Shown: positions 25,689-37,096 of the stretch, piece by piece
Layout of the letters: every line of letters begins with the position of its first letter
Position numbering within the stretch: the stretch's first letter is position 1
Assembly: GCA_023428245.1 (NCBI GenBank)
Contig: JAEYYX010000021.1
Coordinates: 1 to 64,000, forward strand
Direction of reading: 5' to 3'
DNA from: Pseudomonadota bacterium
GTDB taxonomy: Bacteria > Myxococcota_A > Polyangia > Polyangiales > Polyangiaceae
Length of the DNA stretch: 64,000 bases
Notes under the pieces: generated by a model
The model's input: only the letters and a program-made list of their open reading frames with translations
Told to the model about the DNA's origin: nothing
Database searches by the model: none
Program-made: the position numbers and the translations under genes

Positions 25689-25961
25689 ATGTCGCGCATG
25701 GTGCACTGTGTAAAGTTAGGCCGGGAGGCCCCCGGTCTCGAGAAACCTCCCCTCAAGGGCCCCGTCGGCCAGCGCGTGTTCGAGAACGTGTCCGCCGAGG
25801 CGTGGCGCAAGTGGCTCGAGCACTCCAAAATGCTGATCAACGAGTTCCGCCTCGATGTGACGAGCGAGCAGGGCCAAAATATCTGGTTCACCGAGCTCGA
25901 GAAGTACTTCTGGGGCGATGGCTCCTCGACGCCCCCGGATTTCGTCGACAAGAAGGATTGA
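25689..25961 (+). CDS. yggX: YggX-type Fe(II)-trafficking / oxidative damage protection protein
   Basis: A 90-residue protein matching the YggX family: MSRMVHCVKLGREAPGL (the conserved Cys7), the KGPVGQRVFENVSAEAWRKW middle, MLINEFRLDVTSEQ and the EKYFWG C-terminus. YggX binds or moves Fe(II) and protects iron-sulphur enzymes from oxidation. I chose the ATG at 25689 since the family starts MSRTIFC in other bacteria; a longer frame upstream has unrelated sequence. It lies 121 bases after the PDZ-like gene. Confidence 0.88.
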   Translation: MSRMVHCVKLGREAPGLEKPPLKGPVGQRVFENVSAEAWRKWLEHSKMLINEFRLDVTSEQGQNIWFTELEKYFWGDGSSTPPDFVDKKD

Positions 25962-26061
25962 GTCGAAGCTGGCAGCCGCCCGAGCCCTCGCGCCCCCGGG
26001 GCGTCCTGGCTTCTTGAGCGCGGCAAATCTCCTTTCGAGGCTGCCTTCCTCTCGTCAGGCG

Positions 26062-26562
26062 TCACGGGTCGCAGGCCGTGGCTGGCTTGTCGGATCCGTC
26101 TTGTCCCCCCATGCCGGCAGCGCCGGCCGCACCACAGACATTTCTCTCGCTGCAGGTGTCCGGGACCGGAAGAGTACCCCCGCTCAGAGAACAGGGCGCA
26201 TCGTCCGAGAAGTAGCTCGCGCCGATCAAGCGATCGTCATAGTAGTAGCAAGTTCCTCCGACGAACCCACTGCTCCAGGAAAAGCCGACTACCCCACCGC
26301 ACTGAAGCAGCGAAACGTACAACCAGTCACAGGTCTCGAGGAACCCACCGGGGCAGTAGTGCTCCGGACACTGGGCCTGCTCGGCCACTTCCTCGAGGGA
26401 CCGTTCACAGTCGAATGAGCCGCTCCCTCCCGTAGACGACTGGCCCCCGGCGCCGAAATCGCTGCCCCCGGTCGCCATCAAGCTACCTACTTCCCCGTTA
26501 CATCCCGCCCCTGTTGTCAAAACACAAACCAGGCCGACCGCCGTCCACGCTCTCCATCCCAT
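26062..26562 (-). CDS. Hypothetical Cys-rich lipoprotein
   Basis: 166 residues. A signal peptide (WTAVGLVCVLTTGAGC) ends in a lipobox with Cys at about 21, then a short Gly/Ser linker. The mature part has about a dozen Cys (CERS, AQCPEHYCPGG, ETCDW, LQCGG, GTCYYY, APCS, DTCSERNVC), suggesting disulphides. No known domain. The linker style is shared with the esterases at 2-4 kb and is common for exported lipoproteins in this group. It stands alone, followed by a weak GC-rich stretch. Confidence 0.6.
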   Translation of the reverse strand: MGWRAWTAVGLVCVLTTGAGCNGEVGSLMATGGSDFGAGGQSSTGGSGSFDCERSLEEVAEQAQCPEHYCPGGFLETCDWLYVSLLQCGGVVGFSWSSGFVGGTCYYYDDRLIGASYFSDDAPCSLSGGTLPVPDTCSERNVCGAAGAAGMGGQDGSDKPATACDP

Positions 26563-26650
26563 GGGGCGAGGTTAGCAGTGGGGGAAAGGAGAGGTAGCAC
26601 GAAGGTCCTGAAGGCTTCTGGCGCTTGATCTGGGGCCTGGAGATGAGCCG

Positions 26651-28690
26651 TCACTCCTTCCGGTAGTCACATATGAGCCCGACTTCCGTTCCGGGGCGGC
26701 CGAGGGCGGCGGGGATCGAGCGGAAGAAGCGCTTGTGGGAGTCGATGCAAGGGACGACGAGGTCGGGTGAGCCGAGGCCTAGCTTGGTGTCGATATAACA
26801 ATAGCCTTTGCTCTCGAGCGTGGGATGGAGCTCGTGCGCGCAGCGGGAATAATCTGACGACGGATCGCTCGGATCGCCTGGCATTCTCGGGATCTCGCAG
26901 AGCGTTCCAGGGTCCGTGGGCTTGATCAGCATGGGACGTCGGTACTCATCGTCGACTGGCATGCGGCCAATCGTCGTGCAGTCGAGCTCCTGGTCTCGGT
27001 AGAATTCGAGCAGCTTGCACTTCGGGGTGCCGTCTCCGTGGAGCGGGAGACTGGGCGTGAAGCAGGCGTAGTTCGAACTTGTCCCTTGACCGAGGAGTGA
27101 CGTGTGAATGAAGTCCTGGTAGCCGTAGCCTGGTTGTCCGAGGTCCATGAGCTGCTGGGGGCAGATTGAGCCAACGCGGGCGCTTTCCCCGAGGGAGCGC
27201 GCGAACTGGAGGAGCCGGGTCGGAGGAAACGCCCCGGCGAAGCGCTGCGGTTCTCCGTAGGAGCCGTCCAGTTGGCGACAGAGTGGTGACTCGGTCTCGA
27301 GCCTCGGGTCGCAGGCGCAGCCGCGCGCGTCAGAGCAAACTTCAGGCCGCGGGAGCTCGAAGATGCAGGAATGTTGGAGGCTGTCCCGGCGGGGCCAAAT
27401 CACTTCGTGGCCGTGGAGCGGGTCCCAGGCGGCCCCCGGGAGCGGGAGGCCGGCTCGGGGCTCGACGGACTCGATGAGGTGCGAATCGGAGGGGGGAATA
27501 TTTTGCGCCGGATCTCCCAGGAGCTTGTCCCAGATCCCGCTCGCTTCGAGCTCGCTCGGCGTGAGAAATTCGAGAGACTGACCCGGCCTTTGGGACTCGG
27601 GCTTGGTGATGAGCTGCCAGGGCACGCCGGAGAGGAGGAGGACCTGGACCATGTCGGGGGTGCTCCCGTACTTGAAGAGCGGGTTTTCGACGCGCTGTCC
27701 GCGGCGATTCGTGATGATCGGCGAGGTGAGCGCTTCAGTATATCGCTCGACCGGAAAGAGATAGTCTTTCCCGAAGCGTTTTTTCTGAGCCCAGCAGCGT
27801 GTGTTGAGCGGCGCGTCGCGGGAGTCGAGGGTCATTCCCTCGAGACAGGCGAGGTCTTCGCTCAAGGGAGCGCATCCCGCGGGCGGCTCCTCCTCAGAGA
27901 GGTCACAGGGCCGACAACAAGCGCTCCCGGGATTCGTAGCGCAGGCGCTCGTGCCCCGCGGCACTGTCTCGTCGCCCATTTTCCAGGCGTCCCCCGAATC
28001 CAGCACCGAACAATCGTCCTCGTCGGTGAGGATGATGATCGTGAGGGAAGAAAAAGGGGGGAAGAACTCGGCGCGTCTCGCGAGAAGGTCTTCCGCGACG
28101 CCTTCGGCAACCGTCGTTTTCTCGATGCCTTCGCCGGTGACGGTGACGGTCGCGGGCGGCTCCGGATCGATCAGGAAGCGATACATGGCCTCGAGGGGCG
28201 CTTCGTAGCCGCACCCGTCCTCGCCAGCTGCGAGGATTTGGCTCGCGATATCCTCGTCACCCAGGACGCTCAGCGGGTAGGCGCCTTCACTCTTTCCCGC
28301 ACAGATCTCACCGCCTCCTTCGAGGGAGGAAGTGATGACGAGGGCGCTCGAGAGGAGCCGCTCGCCCCTCATGGCAAAGTCGTTTGGACACGCCCCGCTG
28401 ACGGGTGGGAACGAACTTCCGTCCGGCGCGACGCATTCGGTCCAGCGATACTTCGCGCGCTCGAGGGCGCTCGCCAAGAGGCTCTGCTTGTCGGCCATCG
28501 ACTGGGAATCATCGACGACCAAGAGAACCGCATGTCCCCCGACCTTCGGCTGATCCTCCCGACGCTGGAGGGGCGGGTAGTCGAGCTCTTTCAATCCCGA
28601 CCAAATGGGCCGGTTCAGGCAGCCACCGATCGTCAGCGCCGAAACGACTACTCCCACGAGAGACACAAGTCCCAATGCCGAAGTTCTCAT
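26651..28690 (-). CDS. Large lipoprotein with von Willebrand A-like domain
   Basis: 679 residues. The signal peptide ends in a lipobox ALTIGGC (Cys 24). The von Willebrand A-like fold starts at AVLLVVDDSQSMADKQ: DxSxS is the metal-ion adhesion site. A later TIIILTDEDDCS is the other conserved segment. The rest has many Cys (GCGYEAP, SACCRPCDLS, GCACDP) and no further domain I know. It should be a surface protein that binds a partner or matrix through a metal. This type is common in Polyangia. It stands alone; the 174 bases upstream are non-coding, and the start at 28690 is the only good one. Confidence 0.72.
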   Translation of the reverse strand: MRTSALGLVSLVGVVVSALTIGGCLNRPIWSGLKELDYPPLQRREDQPKVGGHAVLLVVDDSQSMADKQSLLASALERAKYRWTECVAPDGSSFPPVSGACPNDFAMRGERLLSSALVITSSLEGGGEICAGKSEGAYPLSVLGDEDIASQILAAGEDGCGYEAPLEAMYRFLIDPEPPATVTVTGEGIEKTTVAEGVAEDLLARRAEFFPPFSSLTIIILTDEDDCSVLDSGDAWKMGDETVPRGTSACATNPGSACCRPCDLSEEEPPAGCAPLSEDLACLEGMTLDSRDAPLNTRCWAQKKRFGKDYLFPVERYTEALTSPIITNRRGQRVENPLFKYGSTPDMVQVLLLSGVPWQLITKPESQRPGQSLEFLTPSELEASGIWDKLLGDPAQNIPPSDSHLIESVEPRAGLPLPGAAWDPLHGHEVIWPRRDSLQHSCIFELPRPEVCSDARGCACDPRLETESPLCRQLDGSYGEPQRFAGAFPPTRLLQFARSLGESARVGSICPQQLMDLGQPGYGYQDFIHTSLLGQGTSSNYACFTPSLPLHGDGTPKCKLLEFYRDQELDCTTIGRMPVDDEYRRPMLIKPTDPGTLCEIPRMPGDPSDPSSDYSRCAHELHPTLESKGYCYIDTKLGLGSPDLVVPCIDSHKRFFRSIPAALGRPGTEVGLICDYRKE

Positions 28691-28864
28691 GGAGCGCGCC
28701 TTTCGCTGTGCGGGGGACGAACCCGACGTCCGCTTCGAGCTCTACCCTTTCCGGAAGAGTATGTGTCGCGGGGCCGACTCGTTGTTCGAGCTAGCGGCGA
28801 ATCGCCATCGACTCGACTTCGACCGATGGGCCGAGCGACGGGCTCATCCGAGGCTTATCGAGGC

Positions 28865-29179
28865 CTATGGCTTCGGCTCTTCGAGGACGATCCCGCGATA
28901 GATGTCATCGAGCGCAAAGCGGCAGGTCGGCTCCTCGAGCACGACTTCTTCGCCCGCGTGGACGTCGCGTTCGGTCCAGCCGCTCGCGGTGCGCTCGACG
29001 ACCGTGATGAGGTCCGAGGTCGACACGCGGCAATCGGGACCGAGAGCGGGGACGAGCGCTGCGATCGTCGCGGCTCCGAGATCGGCGTAGGTCGGGGTTC
29101 CGTGAGCGAACGCAAATATCTCGCCTGCGAGGTATTCGAGCTTCAACGGGATGAGTTCGAGCGCTCGAATGTAAGCGTC
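28865..29179 (-). pseudogene. Decayed Uma2-family (DUF820) nuclease gene
   Basis: The minus-strand frame reads YIRALELIPLKLEYLAGEIF and then AFAHGTPTYADLGAATIAALVPALGP, which matches the start of Uma2 proteins. It then jumps to GWTERDVHAGEEVVLEEPTC RFALDDIYRGIVLEE, matching their end. About 70 central residues holding the PD-(D/E)XK core are missing, and a stop codon truncates the N-terminus at 29180. An intact relative lies at 36436-37020. The 187 bases upstream to the toxin remnant hold no gene. Confidence 0.65.
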
Positions 29180-29333
29180 CTAGGAGTGGTGGAGACGCCG
29201 CGCCGTCGACATCTGGACGCTGAGGCTAGCAGGTCTCTAAAATTCCGGCCACGAGGCGATCGATCTGTCCGTCTCGCCGGTGTCGTGCCGTCTTGCCGGT
29301 GTCACGCCGCCTCGTTCGGGCGGACTCGGAGGA

Positions 29334-29411
29334 TCAACGCCGTCGCCCGATGCGTCCCGCTGGATGTCTACGTTCGTGGAACACCGCGTAGACCACGAGA
29401 AGCTCTCCTTC
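29334..29411 (-). pseudogene. Remnant of a ParE/RelE-type toxin, C-terminus only
   Basis: Read on the minus strand one base out of frame with the antitoxin, this gives EGELLVVYAVFHERRHPAGR and a stop. The strand VVYAVFHERR matches the last strand and tail of ParE/RelE toxins. About 70 N-terminal residues are missing; the deletion joins the end of the antitoxin gene to the end of the toxin gene. Confidence 0.55.
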
Positions 29412-29616
29412 GACCGAGGAGCCGCTCACGAATCTCGTCGATCGTTGTCCCTGAGGCTCCGGTTTCGCGCACGCGTTCGACTCGTAGAAGGAGTTCCTGA
29501 GATTGTTCCTCGGACAAGCGGGGGGGTAGGTCGTCGAGACGGTCCCAGAGCTCACCGATCAGCGTAAGCCGCTCGTCAGGTGTCATCGCAGCAATGTCGA
29601 TCGCAGGTTTTGCCAT
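29368..29616 (-). CDS. Antitoxin of an addiction module, its toxin gene truncated
   Basis: 82 residues from ATG at 29616. The N-terminus MAKPAIDIAAMTPDERLTLI and GELWDRLDDLPPRLSEEQSQ match the addiction-module component family (unstable antitoxin, PF09720-like). The last ten or so residues (SRGLRGVPRT) are not antitoxin-like: the frame here runs into the deleted toxin. It is similar to the intact antitoxin at 34510, which supports the call. It may still repress or neutralise a related toxin, but its own toxin is broken. A longer frame to 29694 has no antitoxin-like sequence. Confidence 0.72.
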   Translation of the reverse strand: MAKPAIDIAAMTPDERLTLIGELWDRLDDLPPRLSEEQSQELLLRVERVRETGASGTTIDEIRERLLGRRRASRGLRGVPRT

Positions 29617-29723
29617 CCCGCGCACTTTGACGTATGGGCCATGGCAACGCCAGCGGGGCTGGCAGCTCTCAGACACTCCGGGAGCCTCATGCAAGGCCGG
29701 AAATCGAACGGGTGAGCACCCGG

Positions 29724-29880
29724 GGAGGCTCCTTCCGAGCTTGCAAGAGGGTTTCCGGGTTTCGCTCGACCCTCCTGTCTCGTGCGGAAAGGGGGTGGAT
29801 GAAGGTTCGGGGACCCTCCTGCATCGTCGGAAAGGGCCTGGTCGAGCTCCGGAATGGGCTTCTGCACGGACGGAAGGAGG
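29724..29880. repeat. Imperfect tandem repeat, about 44-base period, in a 364-base gene-free stretch
   Basis: The best pair is GACCCTCCTGTCTCGTGCGG at 29768 and GACCCTCCTGCATCGTCGGA at 29812, both followed by AAAGGG; weaker copies start near 29724 and 29855. The period is not a multiple of 3. The region 29617-29980 has no gene I can support. Confidence 0.5.
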
Positions 29881-29980
29881 CTCTCCCGGAAGCAGAAAAC
29901 GCGATGTCCGATCCGGTAGGAGCCTCGCCGACGCCTTTCACGCGGAAATTCGGCTCGGCGAAGCTCTCACCGGGACTCAG

Positions 29981-30661
29981 CTACTCGGCGGCGCGCGCCT
30001 CTTCGCCGATTTCCTCCTCGATCTCGTCCTTTGCCGAGCGGGACGGGCCGGTGCGGAAGAACGTCTTGGGCCAGGCGCGGTCGAGTTTCCGCTCCCGGGC
30101 GCGCGCTGCGAGATTCTCCGCGAGCCCGTCGCGTTCGCGCGTCAGATCGCTCGCGAGCTCATCGCGCGCGATCGCACTCTCCCCTCGCTTCAAAGCGAGA
30201 GCGCGCGTCGCGACGAGCGCTGCGTCGGCTTCCTGGACCCACTTCTCGAGGTTCGGTTTGTGGCGAAGAAAAACCTCATCACGACTTTCGAGCCACGCGC
30301 GCACCTGGGCGATTTGGCGAGGCAGAGCCATGCGAACGAAGAGTCGAGGCGCTTCCCGAAAGAACTGCTTGAAGCGCGTGGCAGTGCGATCTTTGCCCGC
30401 CGCCATCCAGAGCTCGTCCGCGAAGGCAATGCACGCTTGGTCGAGGCGAGCATTAGCGACCATGCGCGCTGCGTCTGTATGGGCCACTTGGCGGCGCAAA
30501 TCGAGCTCCGTCGCTTGAGCTTTGTCGATCAGGGCAAGCCAGCTCTCAGTGAGCGGGACGAGATCCTTCGCGTCGGGATCGGCCGCGAGCGCGGCCTGCG
30601 TGAAGAGGATTTCGTCTTCGATTTCTTCAAAGGGAAGTTTAGCGATCAGTTTGCGAGGCAT
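29981..30661 (-). CDS. Hypothetical helical protein divergent from the type IIL enzyme
   Basis: 226 residues, which I do not recognise. Starts MPRKLIAKLPFEEIEDEILF, with a good ribosome-binding site AAAAAGGAAC 9 bases before the ATG at 30661; the longer frame to 30772 has no support. It is nearly all helical and highly charged (QVAHTDAARMVANARLDQAC, FKQFFREAP, RDELASDLTRERDGLAENLAARARERKLDRAW). No signal, membrane segment or catalytic motif. It is transcribed away from the restriction-modification gene; 219 bases lie between the two starts. It could be a regulator or an accessory of that enzyme, but no evidence decides this. Confidence 0.7.
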   Translation of the reverse strand: MPRKLIAKLPFEEIEDEILFTQAALAADPDAKDLVPLTESWLALIDKAQATELDLRRQVAHTDAARMVANARLDQACIAFADELWMAAGKDRTATRFKQFFREAPRLFVRMALPRQIAQVRAWLESRDEVFLRHKPNLEKWVQEADAALVATRALALKRGESAIARDELASDLTRERDGLAENLAARARERKLDRAWPKTFFRTGPSRSAKDEIEEEIGEEARAAE

Positions 30662-30880
30662 GAGCGTTCCTTTTTCATTCAAAGAGTTATCGTTCCCCGT
30701 GTCCTCCCGAGACATAGGCCGCACCCAAAGGACACACTGACCCCCCGCGCGCCTCCTCCCCCGAGAGGTCACTTCGGGAGGCAGACTCGCCGAAGCCTCC
30801 TGCGGAGGGCAAGAGGGAGACGAAGAAGGCCGAAAAGCTCGGGGATTCTGGGCAAGGGCCTTGCGGGAAGGGGGGCTGCC

Positions 30881-34369
<3,489 letters not shown>

Positions 34370-34509
34370 GCGGCCGGACTAGATGAATGCTTTTGCGTCG
34401 GCCGCCTCTCTCCGAGGAAGGGCAACGAAAGGGTTTGGGGAGCGGCTGGTTCGCGCGTCAGGTCTGCTTTTCGCGTTGGCGCCGTCCGCTCTCTCGGGCA
34501 AACTGAGGC

Positions 34510-34722
34510 ATGGCGAAGCCGGCCCTGAATCTTGCGTCCCTGACAGCGGACGAAAAGCTTGAGCTCATCGACGACCTTTGGGCCAGTATCGACTTTGATG
34601 CGTTCCCGCTCTCACCGGAACAACGAGCAGAACTCGATCGGCGCCTCGATCTCGTCGAATCAGAAGGACCGATCGGCTTCTCCTGGGAACAAGTTCGCGC
34701 TGAGATGATCCGAAAATCGTGA
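34510..34722 (+). CDS. Antitoxin of an addiction module
   Basis: 70 residues: MAKPALNLASLTADEKLELI, DDLWASIDFDAFPLSPEQ, then WEQVRAEMIRKS. This matches the same unstable-antitoxin family (addiction-module component) as the one at 29368. It overlaps the toxin gene by 4 bases (GTGA), the usual arrangement. It should bind and silence the ParE/RelE-type toxin and repress the operon. A short ribosome-binding GAGG precedes the ATG. Confidence 0.85.
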   Translation: MAKPALNLASLTADEKLELIDDLWASIDFDAFPLSPEQRAELDRRLDLVESEGPIGFSWEQVRAEMIRKS

Positions 34723-35009
34723 AGACGCTCGTCCTTCGCGCCGAGGCCAAGGCGGACGCGCTCGACGCTTTCGTCTGGTACGAGTCCCATCGCCAGGGTC
34801 TTGGAGACGAGTTCCGGGATGCTGTGGGCGTCACTTTGAGCCGACTTGTTGCAAGCCCTGAGAGCTATGTTCCTGGATACCGTGGCCTTCGTCGTGCCGT
34901 CGTACGCCGATTCCCCTATGGCATCTATTTTCGGATGACCGGAGATATCGTTCTCGTCGTTGGCATCATCCACCTGAAGCGGCATCCGAGTGTCGCGAAA
35001 CGTCGGTGA
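34719..35009 (+). CDS. RelE/ParE-family toxin
   Basis: 96 residues starting with GTG at 34719. The fold signature is LRAEAKADALDAFVWYESHR (helix 1), GLGDEFRDAVGVTLSRLVASPESYVP (helix pair), YRGLRRAVVRRFPYGIYFRM and IVLVVGIIHLKRHPS, matching ParE/RelE toxins including the conserved Arg and the last strand. It inhibits DNA gyrase (ParE) or cleaves mRNA (RelE); sequence alone does not decide. Its stop overlaps the next gene's start by 4 bases. Confidence 0.85.
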   Translation: MKTLVLRAEAKADALDAFVWYESHRQGLGDEFRDAVGVTLSRLVASPESYVPGYRGLRRAVVRRFPYGIYFRMTGDIVLVVGIIHLKRHPSVAKRR

Positions 35010-35572
35010 TGAATCGGGAAGCACAGATTGAGGAGGCGATCATGAGGTCGCCCGGGGCGCTTGGGTATCCTGACGCACTCGCAATCCGCAATTGCCGGGT
35101 CTCGATGCCGACAGGAAGGGTCGACCTGGTCCTGCTCCCCCATGAGGGGCCTGTTCGCTTGGTTCTCGTCGAGGCGAAGGCTGCTTCCGCACCGGACGCG
35201 GCGTCCAAGGTGGTGGGCCAAATTCTGATGTACTACGCGGGAGCCCTTTCCTTTGGAGAGAAGGGGATCGAGTTGCTCCGCGATTTCGCCTTGAACCATC
35301 CCGAGCGGGCCCGGGGTAGCGCCTGGATCTCACCGAAAGCGCTCACCGGAATTAGCCCCCCGTCGAAGGCGTTCGAAACGCTGGGCACAGGAACGCGTTT
35401 GAAGCCCGCGCAAATTGCACTGGTTGTGGCCTTGGACGGACCACCTCATCGGGGGCTCTCCCCGACGCTGGGCGTCCTTCGAAGTCACCACCGCCTCAAC
35501 ATTCGTTGCGTTGTTGTCCAGAGTGGTAAGGTTCTGCCAGCCGATCCAAGCGCACCGGGCGCGTTCGTCTAG
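35006..35572 (+). CDS. PD-(D/E)XK-type nuclease-like protein linked to a toxin-antitoxin pair
   Basis: 188 residues. The central core is GRVDLVLLPHEGPVRLVLVEAKA with Asp on the first strand and ExK 14 residues later, then SKVVGQILMYYAGALSF, the pattern of NucS/DUF91-like nucleases. The N-terminus REAQIEEAIMRSPGALG is typical for such a fold. The C-terminal 90 residues are less clear (VVALDGPPHRGLSPTLGVLR, CVVVQSGKVLPADP). Overlaps the toxin gene by 4 bases (GTGATGA), so it is translated with it. That makes it a third component of the module or a separate defence gene captured by it. GTG 35006 or ATG 35009 could be the start. Confidence 0.65.
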   Translation: MMNREAQIEEAIMRSPGALGYPDALAIRNCRVSMPTGRVDLVLLPHEGPVRLVLVEAKAASAPDAASKVVGQILMYYAGALSFGEKGIELLRDFALNHPERARGSAWISPKALTGISPPSKAFETLGTGTRLKPAQIALVVALDGPPHRGLSPTLGVLRSHHRLNIRCVVVQSGKVLPADPSAPGAFV

Positions 35573-35687
35573 GCCCGATCCCTCTTTCTGTGAGCGATCG
35601 TTTTTGGCCCCGGTCCATCACTCGAGGCCTTCCTCACCCGAGCCTTCCCCTGAACTCGCCTGGGGCCTCTGCGCCCGGGCGGGGGCG

Positions 35688-36143
35688 TCAGGGGACTCTC
35701 GTGAGTCTGGCCACGTCCGCAAGATCTTCGGGGCGTCCGACGGCCCGTTTGTTCGCGATGAGGTCATCCTTACCGATGAAGGGCACGGACACGCCATCCA
35801 GAGATCCATAGCTCCTGCGGTCCCAGGCGCTCTTCAGCTCGACACCTTTGACGAAGGTCATGATGTCGATTTCGTGAGGCGCTCGGCCGAGGACGACCGT
35901 GGTATCGCGGGTGAATTCGGCCGCGGTCAGGTCGAGGGCGCCGAAGCCGAAATCATCGAGGGCGGCTATCAAGCGCTCGGCGTTCTCTCGGCTTGGATCG
36001 ACGACGACGTCGACATCGTGGGTGAAGCGAGGGTAACCGTGGTGGCTCACGGCGTGGCCTCCGACGACCATGAATTCGACTTCATGGTCGACGAGTAATC
36101 GTAAGAACTCGCGGAAGTCGTCGGGGAGCGTCATCGCTCGCAT
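35688..36143 (-). CDS. Nucleotidyltransferase-fold protein (DUF6036/MNT-like)
   Basis: 151 residues. The signature MVVGGHAVSHHGYPRFTHDV and then DVVVDPS has the GG and DxD of minimal nucleotidyltransferases, as in AbiEii/DUF6036 proteins. The rest (LGRAPHEIDIMTFVKGVE, GKDDLIANKRAVGRPEDLADV) fits the family. Such proteins often act as a toxin or antitoxin in pairs. The small gene upstream overlaps its start by 62 bases, and both are probably translated together. The ATG at 36143 has CAGG 5 bases before it; ATG 36134 is possible. Confidence 0.72.
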   Translation of the reverse strand: MRAMTLPDDFREFLRLLVDHEVEFMVVGGHAVSHHGYPRFTHDVDVVVDPSRENAERLIAALDDFGFGALDLTAAEFTRDTTVVLGRAPHEIDIMTFVKGVELKSAWDRRSYGSLDGVSVPFIGKDDLIANKRAVGRPEDLADVARLTRVP

Positions 36144-36267
36144 AGTACCTGCGCATCAGCTCGACCGTGAGCGCGACGCGCTCATCGGGCGACATTTTTG
36201 CGTAGTCGTCTCGGACGCTCGCCTCAGCCTCTTCGGGGGTCTTGAAGATGCGGACGACGCGCTCCAT
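36082..36267 (-). CDS. Small protein paired with the nucleotidyltransferase
   Basis: 61 residues: MERVVRIFKTPEEAEASVRD, DYAKMSPDERVALTVELMRRY, then RLPRVLTITRRP. The plan, with VRxFKSxxEAE, DYAxMSPxER and a terminal RLxRVxxI, is the common small partner before DUF6036-type nucleotidyltransferase genes. Its 3' end overlaps the nucleotidyltransferase gene by 62 bases in another frame. Its role (antitoxin-like, DNA-binding) is not established. Confidence 0.6.
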   Translation of the reverse strand: MERVVRIFKTPEEAEASVRDDYAKMSPDERVALTVELMRRYYASDDAPRRLPRVLTITRRP

Positions 36268-36435
36268 TTCTGAAGACTACCAAGCGATCGTCCTCCCATC
36301 CAGCGATCGCGGCACGGCTCTCGCTCATGGTGTTCTGATGAGGGCACCTCCCTTGGAGAGCTCTCTTCGATAGTTCCGCTGCTGAGGGGCGGTGTCGACT
36401 CCTTCTTTGGCGCATCTCTGGTGATGAGATGCGAT

Positions 36436-37020
36436 TCAAATATCCGGCAGCGGCGTCACGGTGCTCGGCCAGAGGGCTTCGAGTTCGAGCTCGATGGCGT
36501 CGAAGGGGACGGCGCGCGCTCGCTCGTTTTCGCCGAAGGTGCCGAGGTGAACGTAGCGCTCGCCTTCGAGGAGGTAGACTTCGAGGGAACGCACGATGGG
36601 ATCGACGAGCCACAGGTGAGGCACGCGCTCGCGCGCGTAGAGGGGCATCTTCCTTCTTCGATCGAGGAGGGCGGTGCCGGGAGAGAGGACTTCACAGACC
36701 CAGTCGGGTGCGAGCGTCAGGAAAGCCTCTTTCGGGACCTCCGGGAGTCGCTCTCGTCGCCACCCAGCGAGATCGGGGACGAGGATGTTCGGATCGAGGT
36801 GGAGCTCAGGCTCGACCAGAATGATCCACCCGCCGGGACCACCGCGACCGCGGTGGAAGGCGCTTCCGATGTCCATGCCGAGTACGGATGCGGCTTCGGC
36901 GTGTGGCGCGGCGGGTCTCGGGTGCGTGTAGAGCTCTCCGTCGATAACCTCGGCGACGAGGTGTTCTGGCGCAGCGAGGACGTCCTCGTAGGTGGCCTTT
37001 CGGCGCGCCGTGTCGACCAT
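36436..37020 (-). CDS. Uma2-family (DUF820) PD-(D/E)XK endonuclease-like protein
   Basis: About 194 residues from ATG at 37020. Family marks are ATYEDVLAAPEHLVAEVIDG at the start, LHLDPNILVPDLAGWRRERL (the Asp of the nuclease core), WVCEVLSPGTALLDRRRKMPLYARERVPHLWLVDP, and a final LEALW. Uma2 proteins have a restriction-endonuclease fold and are often multicopy; their targets are not known. It closes the accessory island; a decayed relative opens it at 28865. The frame extends to 37056 but AGG before 37020 supports that start. Confidence 0.8.
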   Translation of the reverse strand: MVDTARRKATYEDVLAAPEHLVAEVIDGELYTHPRPAAPHAEAASVLGMDIGSAFHRGRGGPGGWIILVEPELHLDPNILVPDLAGWRRERLPEVPKEAFLTLAPDWVCEVLSPGTALLDRRRKMPLYARERVPHLWLVDPIVRSLEVYLLEGERYVHLGTFGENERARAVPFDAIELELEALWPSTVTPLPDI

Positions 37021-37096
37021 AACGCCTATTTTGGCCCAGGTGGCTCTTTGCGCCAAGTAGGAGGGACTGCCCGCCTTCTTGCAGCGCGCGCTGGAT

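Noticed and set aside
24899..26065. 388-residue minus-strand open frame
   Set aside because: Antisense to the PDZ-like and yggX genes; low-complexity Arg-rich product.
28689..28901. 70-residue plus-strand frame from an ATG in a CATG shared with the vWA gene start
   Set aside because: No ribosome site, family or conserved feature; it runs over the Uma2 remnant.
29270..29310. Twice-occurring GCCGGTGTC near the toxin remnant
   Set aside because: Only 9 bases and two copies; expected by chance in GC-rich DNA.
27371..29500. 709-residue plus-strand open frame
   Set aside because: Antisense to the vWA lipoprotein gene, Arg/Gly/Glu-rich, no domain; typical shadow frame in GC-rich DNA.
29594..30880. 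In-frame extension upstream of the type IIL enzyme
   Set aside because: Antisense to the 226-residue gene, with no MmeI-like sequence; a good ribosome site exists at the GTG at 30881.
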